DNA of 64,000 nt. It comes from Mortierella alpina (Eukaryota > Mortierellomycota > Mortierellomycetes > Mortierellales > Mortierellaceae). The stretch lies in the NCBI GenBank assembly GCA_029449245.1, contig JANATF010000015.1, positions 868,001 to 932,000 of the forward strand. Reading direction: 5' to 3'. Below the pieces are notes generated by a model, which was given only the letters and a program-made list of their open reading frames with translations, did no database searches and was not told the origin of the DNA. Both the position numbers and the translations under genes were made by a program. Of this stretch, positions 22,331-34,658 are shown in pieces. Position 1 is the stretch's first letter; each line of letters starts with the position of its first letter.

Positions 22331-23419
22331 CTTGCAAGATCAGGAATCGGGAGAAGAGCTCACAGGTTGCTATGGGCTTTTATAGTAGACTAGGCGGAGA
22401 AAGGGCGAGGCGAGTGAGAAGTGTGAAGTGAGAGTGTGAAAGAGAGATAAGTCGTGGATTATATACACTGTAACACATAATTCAGCGAGCGAGACCACGA
22501 CAATAATAATCTCGCTCGGTGTGCCTGCGGTGCTCTCGCGCGGGTGCCCTGGGCCAGGGACCTCGCTCGCTGGTGTCGCCTTTTAATCCCTCGCCACATG
22601 CAGTCACCTCGCAGCACATCACAGAGCAACAGATCATATTGATATCGCCATATCTACAACGCCTTCACACCACCCATTCTCTGTCCTGTCCCTCTCCATT
22701 CCCTATCCTGCCACTCCCTCACACCTCTGCGTTTCTCTGAATGGCCATCGCCATCGTTGTGAAAAAGCAGCTTGCAGCTGCACCCCGCAGCCCAATGGCC
22801 TCCCTCGTCTCGTCCTCTCTTCCCCAGGTCTTTCCTTTTCCGGCCCAGCGGTGCTTCGACTAGATAAGGATGCGCTGATTCACAAATCTCCGCAGACACC
22901 TCGTTGGCTTATGGGCAACAGAAGCAATTGAAAAAGAAAAATGTCGTCTTTCTGTGGGGAAAGGCAAGAGAAGCACGCAAAAATAGTCGTCATCCACAAC
23001 AAAGTCAACAGCCATCCTGTATGACTCTTCGCGACTGACATGTGCTATCTCAACTCTATCCCCCCGGAGTGCTTGGGCCTTGGAGCCCAATCATCCATAA
23101 ACAAAAACAAACACTTGCTTGCTGATGGTCCAGTGCACACATCTCGGCAACATCGTTGCGTCTTGCGCACAGTCGCTGCTTTTGATCAGTTCCCCCACAC
23201 ACAATATCGCCGTTCACATGGTTATCAAAATAGAGGTCAAACTGCTTTTTTTATAAGAGAGTCTATGGTAATACTTTTAAGATTTGGTTCAGGAAGAAGC
23301 AAGGGCGTAGATACAAGATGATAGTGTACAGGATGCGAAGAAAAAAAAAGGGGGGAACAAAGAGTAGATGAAAAATACATACAGCAAGATGATGAAATGA
23401 AGGGACGACGAGAAGGACG
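22331..23419. other. Intergenic, promoter side of SER3
   Basis: No gene is supported. The left part is the SER3 promoter (purine-rich on the plus strand at 22390-22450). The right part is AT-rich and reaches the 3' end of the phosphodiesterase gene. Confidence 0.6.
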
Positions 23420-26230
23420 TCAATGGGCCGTTGCAGGGCCTACAGAGGCTGCAGCGATGCTCACGGTGCCATTCATCGTGCCTTTCGTCTTCTTGCACGG
23501 ACCGTCGTTGGGCGTCGGTGATGCCCCGACAACACAGCTCAGAGGACCATCCTCAGGCACTGCAAGATCCGTCATAATGATACTTGGGGCCGAGTCTATG
23601 CGCGCCTTGCAGATCCCTTTCGGAATCTTGCCTTCTGGAGCGCCATGTCGTGGCATTCGTGCTGGACCCGTCTTGTCCACAGCAGTGTTCAGTGTAGACA
23701 CACTCGTCTTGGACACTGCTACATGTCCTCTTGAAGAGTCTTCATGTGAAGCATCCAACGGCCCCAACCTTGCAACATCCCTTCGCCTGTGGCTGGACAT
23801 GTTAGCATCAACGATGCTGCGCGATCTGACAGCATGCGGAGCAGGCAGTGGGGCGAGAGAAAGAGAGGGATCCTGAATGCCAGTGTAGGATAGCATCCTG
23901 TGATCCAACGCGTCCAGTTTCGCAGGTGTGCACGGTGTTGTTGCGGCACCACTGACTACGTGTGTGGCGCTGGAAGACTCGGGCGCGTCAGGCGAAGAGT
24001 CTGTGGGGACAAGCGGGGACTTTGATGCAGAGTAGATGTGATTCTCAGGTATATGCTCTGCATCCCCATCAAGGTCCCTATGGTGCAACTGAACGTAGCC
24101 ATCGCCGAATTCTTGCCGAATGCTAAGAATCTTGTCCTCGAGCTGCAGACTGCCATGGCGACGTTGTCGGAAGCGAGCCATGCATGAATCAATCGCATCG
24201 GGGCTCAAATAGCCCTCTGAGTGCTCCGGTGATGAGGCTTCCGCGCTGGCATACTGTTCTTCGAGCCAAGAACCTGGTTGCTGAGACACCGATATGGCTA
24301 CCGTTCCATCATCTCCTTCAGAGACTTTGTTCATTGTGCCACTAGCCGCCGTACTAGTAGCGGAACCGGTCAAGTTCACCGACGACTCTTTGCCTGCTAG
24401 AGCCGCCTCTCGCTTCAGGATAGTAACAATGGCCTCCTGGCCCAGCCCAGTCTTGCTTAGCGCCTGTATAGACCGTGGATGGATGTGCAAGTCCCGCAAA
24501 CAGGAAGACAATGACCGCCCTGAGAGGGAACGCTTGATTTTTCGTATTGAATGACCTTGCGCAGCCTCCGTATTTGCATGGTGCCGTACTCTTCGGTGAT
24601 GGGCCCGGAATGGCCGTGAATCATCCAAAACAAGTACGCCGGCGGCGACTAGAGAGCCAAGCAAGTTTTGAATTAGAAACATGGTCGATGAACAAAGAGC
24701 ATGGCGAACTGAGGGTACATTCAACCATGCCACCTACCCGAAACGCGGCGCACAGAGTTGAGGTGGGACGGCAACGGTGAGTTGGCGCGTCGCATGTCTT
24801 CGCTGGAGCCCACAGTTGTGTCAACAGTCAGCTCAGGGTCCTCAGTTGTCAACAGCTCGGCAGTCTGGAGTACAACCCACTGAGTTCGGTTGTTCATCAG
24901 GTTGGCCAAGAACGGAGCTGCCTCTGGCAGAAACTCGACGAAGGTCTCGAAATACGGCTTTACCACAAAGTCGCAGAATCCGAGTGAGATCTGAGGCTGA
25001 TTGTGTTGGTCTCTATCCATGTAAGGAGATACGGGCAACTGCTGCGCCTTCTCGATGTCGCCTTGTTGAAAGAACTCCTCGACCACCAAGTCGGACCATT
25101 TTTTGCACAGGGCCCAAGGCTTGACTGCGTTGGAAATGTCGGCCGCATGAAGGAGGCAGTTGCAAAGACTCTGACGAAGGTTCGCAGGTAGATCAAATGG
25201 CGAACGGTCTCCGTCCATGCTGTGAGGCGTTTGCGTGGAATCCTGGGTAGACACCGTCGAATCTGAACAGTCCGATGCAGTCGAAGAGGTCGAAAATTGC
25301 CGGCGATGATGCGCTGCTGGGCATCGAAACCGTTCGCGGAATGCTTCCCGTGAGGTAGCAACCTGTGCAAATGACTGTGCGTTTGTCGACGACTCGGTCG
25401 CTGTGAGGGAATCCTTTGTGCGAGCCTGCAAAGGCGATGGTGGTACACTTTCATCCGTATCGGAATCCGCTTCTGTAATTTCGCCGTCGGAGCTAGAAGG
25501 TGTGGATGCGGGGGTGGATATACACTCTATAAGGGTGTTGAGGTTGTTGAGCATATCATAATGGAAGGACATATCCGTGGCCATGATGGCCTTGATCATC
25601 ACCTCTTTCATCGACTCTGCTGTGGCACGATTGCCCTCGGGCAGCGTTGATGCGGGAGATTTTTCAATGTTGCGGAACAGCTGGTGCTTGGCCACAAGAT
25701 CCATTGCCAACGAGCAAGAGTACTTTTCAAGAACCGAGGTCTCTCCATACTGTGTCGCAAGCTCTGTTTTGGCGTTGACTTGGAACAGGTTGTTGAGTCC
25801 GGGCTAAAGAAGAAGGAATGTAACACGGTTCCGTTAAGAAACAGTATTGATGAATATGTGTTGGCACGCGCAGGACTTTTTTTTTTCTACTTCTTACGTG
25901 TCCAATGTCGTGACACAGACCAGCGAGCAATAGTGCAGCCATGTCGGGCTTGGACAAGTATTGTGATGCGTTCATTTCCAGTAGCATGTGGTAGAGCACG
26001 GCCGTGACATCCGCTGCGTGGTAGAATGAGTGATAGAAGGTGGCGAGATACCCCCGGTCGACGTCGATGATAAAGTCCAGCAGCTCGCCCTCTGTGATGT
26101 TGAGGCACTCGACCAGACCCAGCTTGACGAACATGCCGAGGATGATGCCGTAGATTTCGGGTAGCGGGTGGTCCCAGACACTGAAGTTCAAGCCAGCTGG
26201 CTTGAATTTACCAGATACGAACTTGAGCAT
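23420..26230 (-). CDS. Class I 3',5'-cyclic-nucleotide phosphodiesterase
   Basis: Three exons in the short model: 25898-26230, 24738-25803 and 23420-24648; 875 residues. It hydrolyses cAMP to AMP and so limits PKA signalling. The metal-binding PDEase_I/HD motifs are complete: FYHSFYHAADVTAV, CHDIGHPGLNNLFQ, and ELATQYGETSVLEKYSCSLAMDLV. Further conserved helices are MIKAIMATDMSFHYDML and LLHAADISNAVKPW, then DLVVEEFFQQGD and GFCDFVVKPYFETF. A Ser/Thr-rich insert of about 110 residues divides the catalytic core in exon 2. The ~400-residue tail is low-complexity with no recognised domain. The base sequence just before the 26230 ATG reads CTCTTTAG, a good splice acceptor, so an upstream exon (27691-27747) may belong to this gene and add 20 residues. 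A TATA-like element at 26481-26490 supports the short form as well. Confidence 0.92.
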
Positions 26231-26480
26231 GATCTAAAGAGTCGCCACGACGATGTGTTGAGAAAGCGAGAAGGGGGGATGTTGTTTGGTGAGTGTGTGT
26301 GCACTGCCTGTTGTGTCTGCGAGGAAGAGTGTCGGTGCGAGACGGTGCGAGACGGTGCGAGAGTGTGCGAGAGAGGTGGAAGGGAGGGAGGCCGAGAAAA
26401 GGCAACGGCAAGGCAGCGAAAGGCGGAGAGGCAGAGGAGGGCAGCAGATGGAATGGAGAGGACGGTGATTGCAGCCCCTT

Positions 26481-26490
26481 CTTTTATATA
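26481..26490 (-). promoter_or_regulatory. TATA-like element upstream of the short PDE start
   Basis: On the minus strand this reads TATATAAAAG, about 250 nt before the ATG at 26230, followed by a C/T-rich leader. It is a canonical TATA sequence, but no transcript evidence is available. Confidence 0.5.
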
Positions 26491-26931
26491 ACTTCATCCA
26501 AGGATCACCAGGAGACGACACACCGCCCAGGACCAGAGCAGAGCGGGCTCACCATCAGCATGCACCACGCATGCACGTCCGCTTGGGTGATCAATAGATG
26601 CGCGCAGATACCACATGCCATCGTGCTGCATGCAGCGCCCATCTCCCTGGCTTGGGCCCCTGCCCCCCGCCTTTGGCTGCGTGCTAGCTTCATCTCCCTT
26701 TTCATTCCTTTTCATTCCTTTCATTCCTCCTTTCTTCCTTTCTTCCGTTCTGTATGGTGCCTTACTGTCTTGCTGTGAATTGTTTGCTGAGCAATGTCAT
26801 ATCCCATTGTTGCAGGAACCGAAATAGAAGCGTGCTGCAGTCTGGATGAGCCCCTGCCTCCGCCTCCTTTTCTCCTCATTCCTTGGGCCCCGCTCTCAAC
26901 CCAACTGTGGTAACTGCTTGACATGGCAGAA

Positions 26932-26990
26932 CAGAGCACACACTCGAGCAGAGCACACACCCGAGCAGAGCACACACCCGAGCAGAGCAT
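26932..26990. repeat. 17-bp tandem repeat, three and a half copies
   Basis: The unit is CAGAGCACACACCCGAG; the first copy has one substitution (ACTCGAG). It ends in a partial copy. Confidence 0.85.
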
Positions 26991-27690
26991 TATGTTGTCA
27001 CATCTGGCTTCCCATCGTACTGCACGCTCCTTGTCCAGAGCCTATCGACACACCTCTTTCTGTTTTGGTCTGCAACGAGTAGGAAATAGGATTTCAGGAG
27101 AGAGGGGTGGTCGTGTTTTGTCGAGCAGAGAGGCATTAATGCCGCGATGGCAGAGCGCGAGTGGCAGGGGAAAGGGAGCAAGGAGAGCAAAGTCGGCGGA
27201 GGGGCATCACCAAGAACTGAACAGCAAATAAAGGAGGAGGGGTTCTCAAGCACTAATCCTTTCCAGCGGAAGGAGAAAAAAAACCAAGCAGCATAATGCA
27301 GACTACATACTATTAAAAAACAAAAGCAAGGAGAAAAGGGGAGGCAGAGCGTTGCAACGTCTTGCAGCGTGTTGCACGACGGTGCTACTGGGGCGATGGT
27401 ACAGTGGTACAGTGGTGCAGTAGGGCAGCGTGCAGTGGGGCTAGAATGGTCTTTTGATGCAAGGGAGCCAGACCGGGCACACGCACTCAAGGCTCTGCTT
27501 GCTCTTTGCTATATCCGAATCGCCACAGGTAGAGCCTCTCTTCCCTTTGTCCGTTCTACTGTCCAACGGTTTAAAATAGGAAGCGCGAGCAAAAGGAATG
27601 TGCAATGGAGAGCGAGCATGCAGGAGAGCTTATTGCTGAATGAGAGGTGATTGGCTCATTGGGGTCAAAGATCAGACATTGGCAACGTAC

Positions 27691-27747
27691 CCGTTCGCTT
27701 GTGATGAGGTCGTCCGAGTCCTGTGGACAGTGTCGTAGGATGAGCAT
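27691..27747 (-). CDS. Candidate distal first exon of the phosphodiesterase gene
   Basis: The minus strand has an ATG at 27747 followed by 19 codons (MLILRHCPQDSDDLITSER), then a consensus donor GTACGT. The ending phase is zero. The acceptor CTCTTTAG just before 26233 is also phase zero and would give ...SER-IMLKFVSGKF. Upstream lies a CT-rich leader on the minus strand (27750-28040) and a TATA-like GTATTTATAT at 28051-28060. The implied intron would be 1457 nt, long for this genome. It might instead be a chance ORF or a separate short transcript. I recognise no domain in these 19 residues. Confidence 0.45.
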
Positions 27748-28735
27748 CGTGTGTTGCTGGTCTGCTGTCTGCTGCGTATGGGTGTCGAGGAGGAAGAAGA
27801 GGCGGACGTGGGCGAGCAAGGACGAGAAGCTAGACGGCGGAGGGAGCGGACAGGTCAGTTGAGCACGAGCGAGCGACGGGTGGGTGGGGTGGAGGAGTGG
27901 CAGACGACGAGGAGCGAGGCGGGACGAGGGAGTGTCGCGGACGAGGGGTGCGGAGCGACGCAGAGAAAGAGGCAGAGAGCGAGGCAGAGAACGAGGCAGA
28001 GAACGAGGCAGAGAGCGAGAAAGGTGGGGCAGGGGTGGGTTGCGGCCTTCATATAAATACGATCGCATATGAAGTATGAAAGAAAGGAAGGACCCAAAAA
28101 AAAAAAGGTTTCCGCTGGCCACACTCCGACAACATGGTCAAAGCATCCACCCTGCTTGAGAGCACCACCACCATCTCTATCCTCCCTTGCCCCTATGAGC
28201 CACGGCCGCATAATCCACACCCATCGCCCCATCCCTGCTGCGTTCATTCTTCTACTCCCCTTTCGCACCCATACCACGACTCAATTCAATGCGCCTATCC
28301 AGCCAGAGCGGAGATGGCTGTAAAAAAAAAAGGCAAAAAAAAGTGCGCACTGAAAGAAGGACCTAGCGTCCTGCATGCTGATGCAGCCATGCGCTTGGCC
28401 TGCTTGAAGTGCGAGTGTGCACTCTCGTGCACTCTCTGCCCCTCCCCTACGTCTTTGTTTTGTTCCACTCTATCTCTGAAGTGTGATGTGATTCTGTCGC
28501 CTCCGACGGTAGGGAGTGAGTAGAGTAGTGTGTGTGTTTGTCGGGGAAAAGAAAATGAAGATGTGGTTTCCTTGTCCTTGTGTTACCCTTGTGTGTGTGT
28601 GTCCCAGACCTGTTGGCCGAGTTCATTTCTCTGCCCCCCATCATCACATACAGCCTGTACACAATGCACATCATATGTTTCTTACACTACAGCAGCAACC
28701 TCTTGCCTCGGGAAGGATGGGAAGGAGAGGGGTGC

Positions 28736-28738
<3 letters not shown>

Positions 28739-28775
<37 letters not shown>
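28739..28775. repeat. GA dinucleotide microsatellite
   Basis: An uninterrupted run of about 18 GA units. Confidence 0.9.
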
Positions 28776-28778
<3 letters not shown>

Positions 28779-31350
28779 TATAGAGGCAGCAATTATGGTT
28801 ATTATTTTATGATCGACGGAGGGAACAAAAAACAAAAAAATGTCAGCAGGGCATCAGGCGAGCCGGCGTCTTTTTTTCATCGACATGAACAAGGGAAATA
28901 CGGCAGCAATGAGAGAGAGAGAGAGAGCGCGGGATTGAGCCAACCACAACCAACAGGTGCGCCACAACCAACAGGTGCGCGAGAAGCGGCTTTGCCCGCT
29001 GTGCGCTGCGGGCTACTTGCTGGCCACTGGCTGGTCCTGTTTCTCCAAGCGTGACGAGACACGCGTTCCGGCAACTGAAACGGCTGCTGGTTTCGCTGCC
29101 TCTGGGATGCGACCAACAAGACCGAAAAAAATTCTTCTTTGGGTCGAGACAGCTGGGCAGAATGGTGCGTTAGAGATCTGGACATCCAACCGCTGGCATC
29201 GATTTGCATCTCATCTTGCTGCTCAGCATTCAGCAGCGATGGCCCTTGTGGTCTGCCTATTCAGATCATATGCTACTGTCCGCCGTTGAAGAAAAAAAGG
29301 CATGCTTCATCATTTTGTATGAAAATGACATACTACGAATGACAACCCTTTCACCTCCTTTTTTCTATCGAGGCTCATGCGTAGGTAATCGTGCTAAACC
29401 TATCTGAGCATGACATGGGCGACGACGTGAAAGAGCAAAAGTATCTAGGGGGAGGGGTCAGAGAAGGTCAGAGGGTGATGATAAGAACGATATAGAAAAA
29501 AAAAAAAGGTACAAGAAGAGAGTGCCTGCACGCAACCCTACCTTCATCTCCTTGCAGTTTTCTCAGACACGCATTACAGAATATACGGCCTTTAGGAATA
29601 CCGTACATGTCTGATGCGCATAGTCAATGATAACAAGGGCAAAGACACAACACAAAATAGCATGGTCAAGGGGACGAGCAGATAGGATGTGCCTTTGTCA
29701 ATGCAAATGATGGTCGCCCCTGGCTAGAATGCAGAGCGAGCAAGGTGCAGCAGTTCACTCTAGAGGAATGTGCTTGTATGTAGAACAGGAATCACACACG
29801 ATTGCAATGCTTCTCCGAGAGCTGTAAGGGAGCCTTTGTAGCCTGCTGCCTGTTCACCAACCTCACAGACATGTCTTGCTTGTGTTTGTATGCCATAGCT
29901 GGGAAGAAGGTACAGCGGGAGGGAGGTGCGGGAAACTTTTTTAGCAGAGCAGGGTAGGATAGCAGGACATAGGCACTTGCAAGAAGGGCCTAGACAAGAG
30001 ACGTCGCTCAGGTCCAATGCAGGTGCACAGACCAAGGCTCTCTGTCTTGGTCAGCCTGTCCTTCTCGACTGTGGCCTAATCGACTTTGCAGCCTTGGATG
30101 TGTTCTTCCCATGGCACTCCCCTGAGACATATGGCGGTGTGTGGGTGGACAGTATACCACACATGTATAAAAATACATGTGCAGCAAACGGACGCGATTT
30201 GATATCCGCTGATAGGCACGGTGCCTGGCCAAGGCATGCACATCCGATCCTACCGACGTAGCTGTAACAGCACAAGTGAGGCCATGCCAGCCAACCCGCA
30301 ACGGCGCTGCACGTGACTCCCTTCACTCCGGGTGTCCTTATGTTCCCCCGGTACAGGAAATAGACTGAAGTAAACATTAATGCCTATCATTTCTTTTGCC
30401 ACTCTCATTGGTCTGTACTTCTAAACGTTAACGCCCACCACCATTATGAGTATATCCTACCTAATATGTCCTAGAAAACACCTCCTCCATAGCAAAGTCC
30501 CTCAGATCGTCTCCAAATGCTCTCTAGATCTCTGAGTAGCTTCTTATGATTATATTACAACTCTCCAGAAGGCTATGTTGGTATGGAGCAAAAACTGATG
30601 AGTTGGTATAGGTGGTGTGTGAAAACGGACGCGTCTTGGCGAACATCGATGTAACTGAAATGCTGGTGATTGTCTGTTTTCCTGCCAAGCGAGGCAGCGA
30701 TTTCCAAACCTCACCAAACTTTCAGAATAGTAGCAGCTTTCGATGGAGAATCCAACAAGCTCAATTACTCAGCGTATGTCTTTGTCAAGCACGAGTTCTT
30801 GTATCAAAAAGGTCGCTCACTCTCAAAGATTCACTGTTTTTGGGTTGTTCTCTTAGGAAAACTTTCTGGAAACTGCTTCGTTTCTTGAAATACAAGTCTT
30901 CAATGGTAGCTTTACATTATTACTACGTTGTTCGTTGTTCTTGAGCATTTTGAATTGCCAGAAAAAGTGTGAGAGGTGGTTGGAGTCGCCGAAAAATGCT
31001 GGAGCATTACAAGGCACTTCTTCAAAACGAGCTGCAAGTACCAAAACGCATCCGATTATCTTTAGAGTACATTCTATCTGTAGTTATACCACTGCTCTAT
31101 CTTGTGTGCCATTGCAAGCATGCCACTATGTCTATGGCGCTGACAACTTTCGGTATCCTGGCAGTCGTCGATGTTTTTGAAATCCCTCGACATCCCCTTG
31201 AATTTTACATTGCTCTAGCACAGGCGAACTTTATTCTATATATACACCAGTCGAGGGAACAAGTCGATTTGCACAAGTTCCTTCATCATCTCATTGACTC
31301 TGCTGCTATACATACCGTTTGTTACTTCGATGCTTAGGCTATATCTCTCA

Positions 31351-34123
31351 TCACCGCCTCTGCCTCTGCCTTTTATTGCTAAGATTATACTGCGGTAGAA
31401 CCGTTGCATGCAACTCAAACAGTTCAAGTGATCTCTTCATCAAGCTGAGTAGCTCCTCGGGAACCACAGAACGCTCATCATCCATTATACTCGCTAAGTT
31501 GTTCATACCTTCCAAATAACGTCTGAAAAACACTGTCGATGGCGGTTTAGCAGCCTCCAACATAGCCGGAGCATCTTGGACTGAGAGATCCTCGAGGAAT
31601 GATTCATCTCGAAGCTTCCAATGGCCAGCATGGCGAAACTCAGTGTGAGGAAGTTCAATGGTTGCCAATGCGATATGCTTACAGCACTTGCTCACCTGAA
31701 CAAAGACAGGGCAAGTGCAACTAGTGACAGTACCTGCAAACCCTTGAGCCCATTCGATGCTAATCTCGTACGTACCCGGAGGACTTTTGAACGACTCAAC
31801 TCTGAACACGGCCCGGTCCGCAGTTGGAATCAAAAAGACCGCTTCAGGATCCTCCGCACGTTTGCGATCCCTGTGGTTCGACGCTGCTAGATTGGCGGCC
31901 AAGGTCTCCCTCGCCCCTGGAGTCATCCGGCCAACTTGCAGTATGTGCCGCATACACATCTGCTGGTAGTGCGGAATCGCGGTCTCCGTGAGGATGTAAA
32001 TAACGCTATCGATGCGCCGCTGTTGCTTGTTCTTGAAAAAGTGTTTTTTCAAAGAGTTGTGCCAGGATTCGACGTAGTTGTTTGTGTTGATCCAAGCAAA
32101 GGAGACACCTTCACGGTGGCAAAACATCCACCGTCTCCTATCCGCAATCGAATCCAAGTAGTTCTGGTCCATGTACAGAATCAACTTCGGCGCCAGATCC
32201 CGCCATTCGTCCCTAAAGGCCTCGACTAGAGTGTCCGCCGTGCCTTCTGTTCGTGCATAAAGAATTGCGCGTAGTTGGGCACGTACCTATCACAAGTGGT
32301 ACTGTAGCTTAATGGCGGAGATCTGCGCAGTTGATTCATCACAAAGGCGGATCAAAAGGGCCTTCGTATACACACCTTCCGCTTCCTCTCGTCCTTTTCG
32401 ATGGTACTGAGGTTACTTGACCCAAGGTTCTGCGGGGTCAGCTTCCTTTCCCAAGCTTGTAGAATATGCCAGGCGCAGTAGAAGATGCGCAAACCGAGCG
32501 GCCAGACGGCTTGAATAGCATTGATCTCCGTCTGACCTTGATCGGTGATGACAGCCGTTGGCTTGAACTCTCCTTCACACAGCTCGTCCATCTTAGCCTT
32601 CAGAGCAAGGAGCCATCCCTCGAGCACCTGCCACTGGGAGATCTTCGTCAAGAAGAACGCGACAGGAATGCCGAAACCCGTTTCTCTGTTCTTGACGACT
32701 ATCGTGTATAGGTAAGTATCACGTCTGTATGAATGAGAGGGTAGTTAGACGTCAGCAACGCATTGCAGCCCTCATATGTTGCGCGTTAAATTGACCTACC
32801 CGCATGCATGATGCGTGCCATCGAAACAAAAGACATCGCCCCACTTGCGAAGCTCGTTCAGTTGCCATGGATTGGAGAAACCATGATACTCGCCCTTGTC
32901 ATCATCGTAGTATGTAAAGTATCCTTGTTGTCGAAGATCCTCCATCCAGAGCCGCGCCGAAATGGTCGGGTTCTCGTCCTTTCGCATCCGCTTAGTCATG
33001 ATGGCGTATAAGATATTATAGACATCATCGTATGTCACGAAGTCGTCTCTGGAAAATCGCGGAGAGCCGTTACTTGTCTTCCAAAGGCGTGTGAACCTGG
33101 CATGGTCCATTGTCAACCGGTTCATGACAGCTGAGATAGACATTCCTCGCATGAGCATGGCCTTGATCCGATTTTTGATAGCTCGGGACTTTTGTTGAGT
33201 TCCTATACCGCCATCTTTTCCCAGGTTATGGTTATGGCCATAATCATACTCAATGCGATAGACGTCCTCCACTCTACCCTCACCCACCAACGTCCCTGTT
33301 CGAAGTACGGCTCTAAAAGACGACCCACAGCTGCAGAGGATGGATGGCTGTCGTACCCGCGGCTTTCCATTTAATCCACCAGGTATCCTGTTTGGGAATT
33401 GACGCTTCTCGCGTTTGCGCTGGCAATCGTATGTGACACAGATATCGCCTGCCTGGATACCTTTTTTTGGATTGTCGCGTTGATACACATGGGGCTTCGT
33501 GCTGTGAGGATAGAACTGGGTCCCGATAGCGTCTTGATGCCTGGCCTTCCAATCCTCAAAGTAATCTGCCTTCAGAACAAATACCAGGCTTCCTTCATTA
33601 TTCAGGCTCATCACCTCATCTTCTGGGATGCTAAAATCGTCCGCCGTGTCCTGTATATAAGGGTCCGAGAATAGCGCGTTTTTCAGGACTTCGTGGATCT
33701 TGTCCTGGGACTGGAGCTCCAAAGCCGCTATCGTTTCCTTCAGTGGGACGGTATCGGTATTGTTCGAGGCCCCATTGTCGACGATTGCGGTCTCAGCCTC
33801 GTCCTCGTCCTCATCCTCCATCTCATCACAGGCTGCTTCTCCTCGAAGAGTATCAAGAGACCTATTGATGTCAAAGTCAACTAGACGCATTGACTTTGAA
33901 CGAATAATGTCAGCACTAGGACAATCACTGGCAGCTACGGAGTAGCTTGAGGCATTGAATCTCATACCAACTCGGCAATTGCTGCTCTGAGGACCTCCTC
34001 ATCTTCCACGCTGTCCGGGGAGGTTAATGGAACTTGATTTGATGCGCTGATGGCGACTGATGAGCCTTCAGTAGCCAAGGTGCTGCTCAGAGTGACGGAT
34101 GGGGGGTCGTCTGGTGCGGCCAT
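31351..34123 (-). CDS. MULE-type transposase with SWIM zinc finger (mobile or domesticated)
   Basis: Four exons: 33968-34123, 32800-33893, 32376-32724 and 31351-32286; 844 residues with no frameshift. The N-terminal ~150 residues are acidic. A FAR1/WRKY-GCM1-like DNA-binding region follows (CVTYDCQRKREKRQFPNR, CSCGSSFRAVLR, YDYGHNHNLG). The DDE domain of Mutator-like elements comes next: first Asp in CFDGTHHACG, second in VITDQGQTEINAI with the family CAWHILQAWE, and Glu in NYVESWHNSLKKHFF. The C-terminal SWIM finger is SCTCPVFVQVSKCCKHIALA (CxCx_nCxH). All catalytic residues are present. I did not find terminal inverted repeats or a target duplication by eye. Intron 1 is 74 nt with a good branch site (GCTGAC). 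An intact multi-intron reading frame in a single copy fits either a recent insertion or a domesticated transcription factor like plant FAR1/FHY3. Confidence 0.88.
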
Positions 34124-34658
34124 CGTCTGAGAATGGGTGGTATTGTGCTGGGAGGGGTATGTGGAGAGGAATGGAGGCAGGTGAAGAAACAAAACATACG
34201 CGCCAAAAAGACAGACCGCGTGAATGACGTAGCAGTATTTTGTAACGCGATAGTGGGGGAACATAAGGGATCTCCTTCACTCCCCAGCTGAAACGGAGCT
34301 GAGCTGGCAAGATGGCGCTGGCCAATGGGAGCGAGCCAGGGAAGCACAGAGAAGACGTGGAGCAACCAGAGGACACGCAGATGATGACCCGCAGGCTCGC
34401 TTCTTGACATCCATTGCCCATTGATCTCCTGCCGCTCACTGCTTCCTTGCTTGCTTGTCTCCTCTTCCTCGCCCACTCTCTCTCTCTCTCTCTTTCCTCG
34501 CACCCGCACACCCTCTCGCTCCCCATTCGACAGCCAGGCACCGCCGCTGCCTCTGATCAGTCCCTTCGTGCCTCCCCCTCCTCCACTTTCTCCCACCGCA
34601 TACGCCCAGCCGACACGTTAGCGGATCCTCTTTGGTAACACACCCGACGCCTACAGCC
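34124..34658. promoter_or_regulatory. Divergent spacer between the MULE gene and LHS1
   Basis: The spacer is 535 bp. GACGTGG at 34354-34360 resembles the core of unfolded-protein-response elements, and a CCAAT lies at 34322-34326. The right part (34460-34620) is a CT-rich leader into the LHS1 ATG. Any UPR role is inferred from the neighbouring ER chaperone. Confidence 0.35.

Larger units (their letters stand above)
26231..31350. other. Gene-poor 5.1-kb region, partly AT-rich
   Basis: Apart from the candidate PDE exon at 27691-27747, no gene is supported. The left half has many short tandem repeats (11-bp units at 26334-26362; 17-bp units at 26932-26990; 12-bp units at about 27969-28016; an 18-bp pair at 28945-28980; GA repeat at 28739-28775). 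From about 30380 to 31350 base composition becomes more AT-rich, next to the transposase gene. Plus-strand open frames at 30612-30944 and 30969-31337 (the latter with hydrophobic stretches) have no motif I recognise. Confidence 0.6.
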
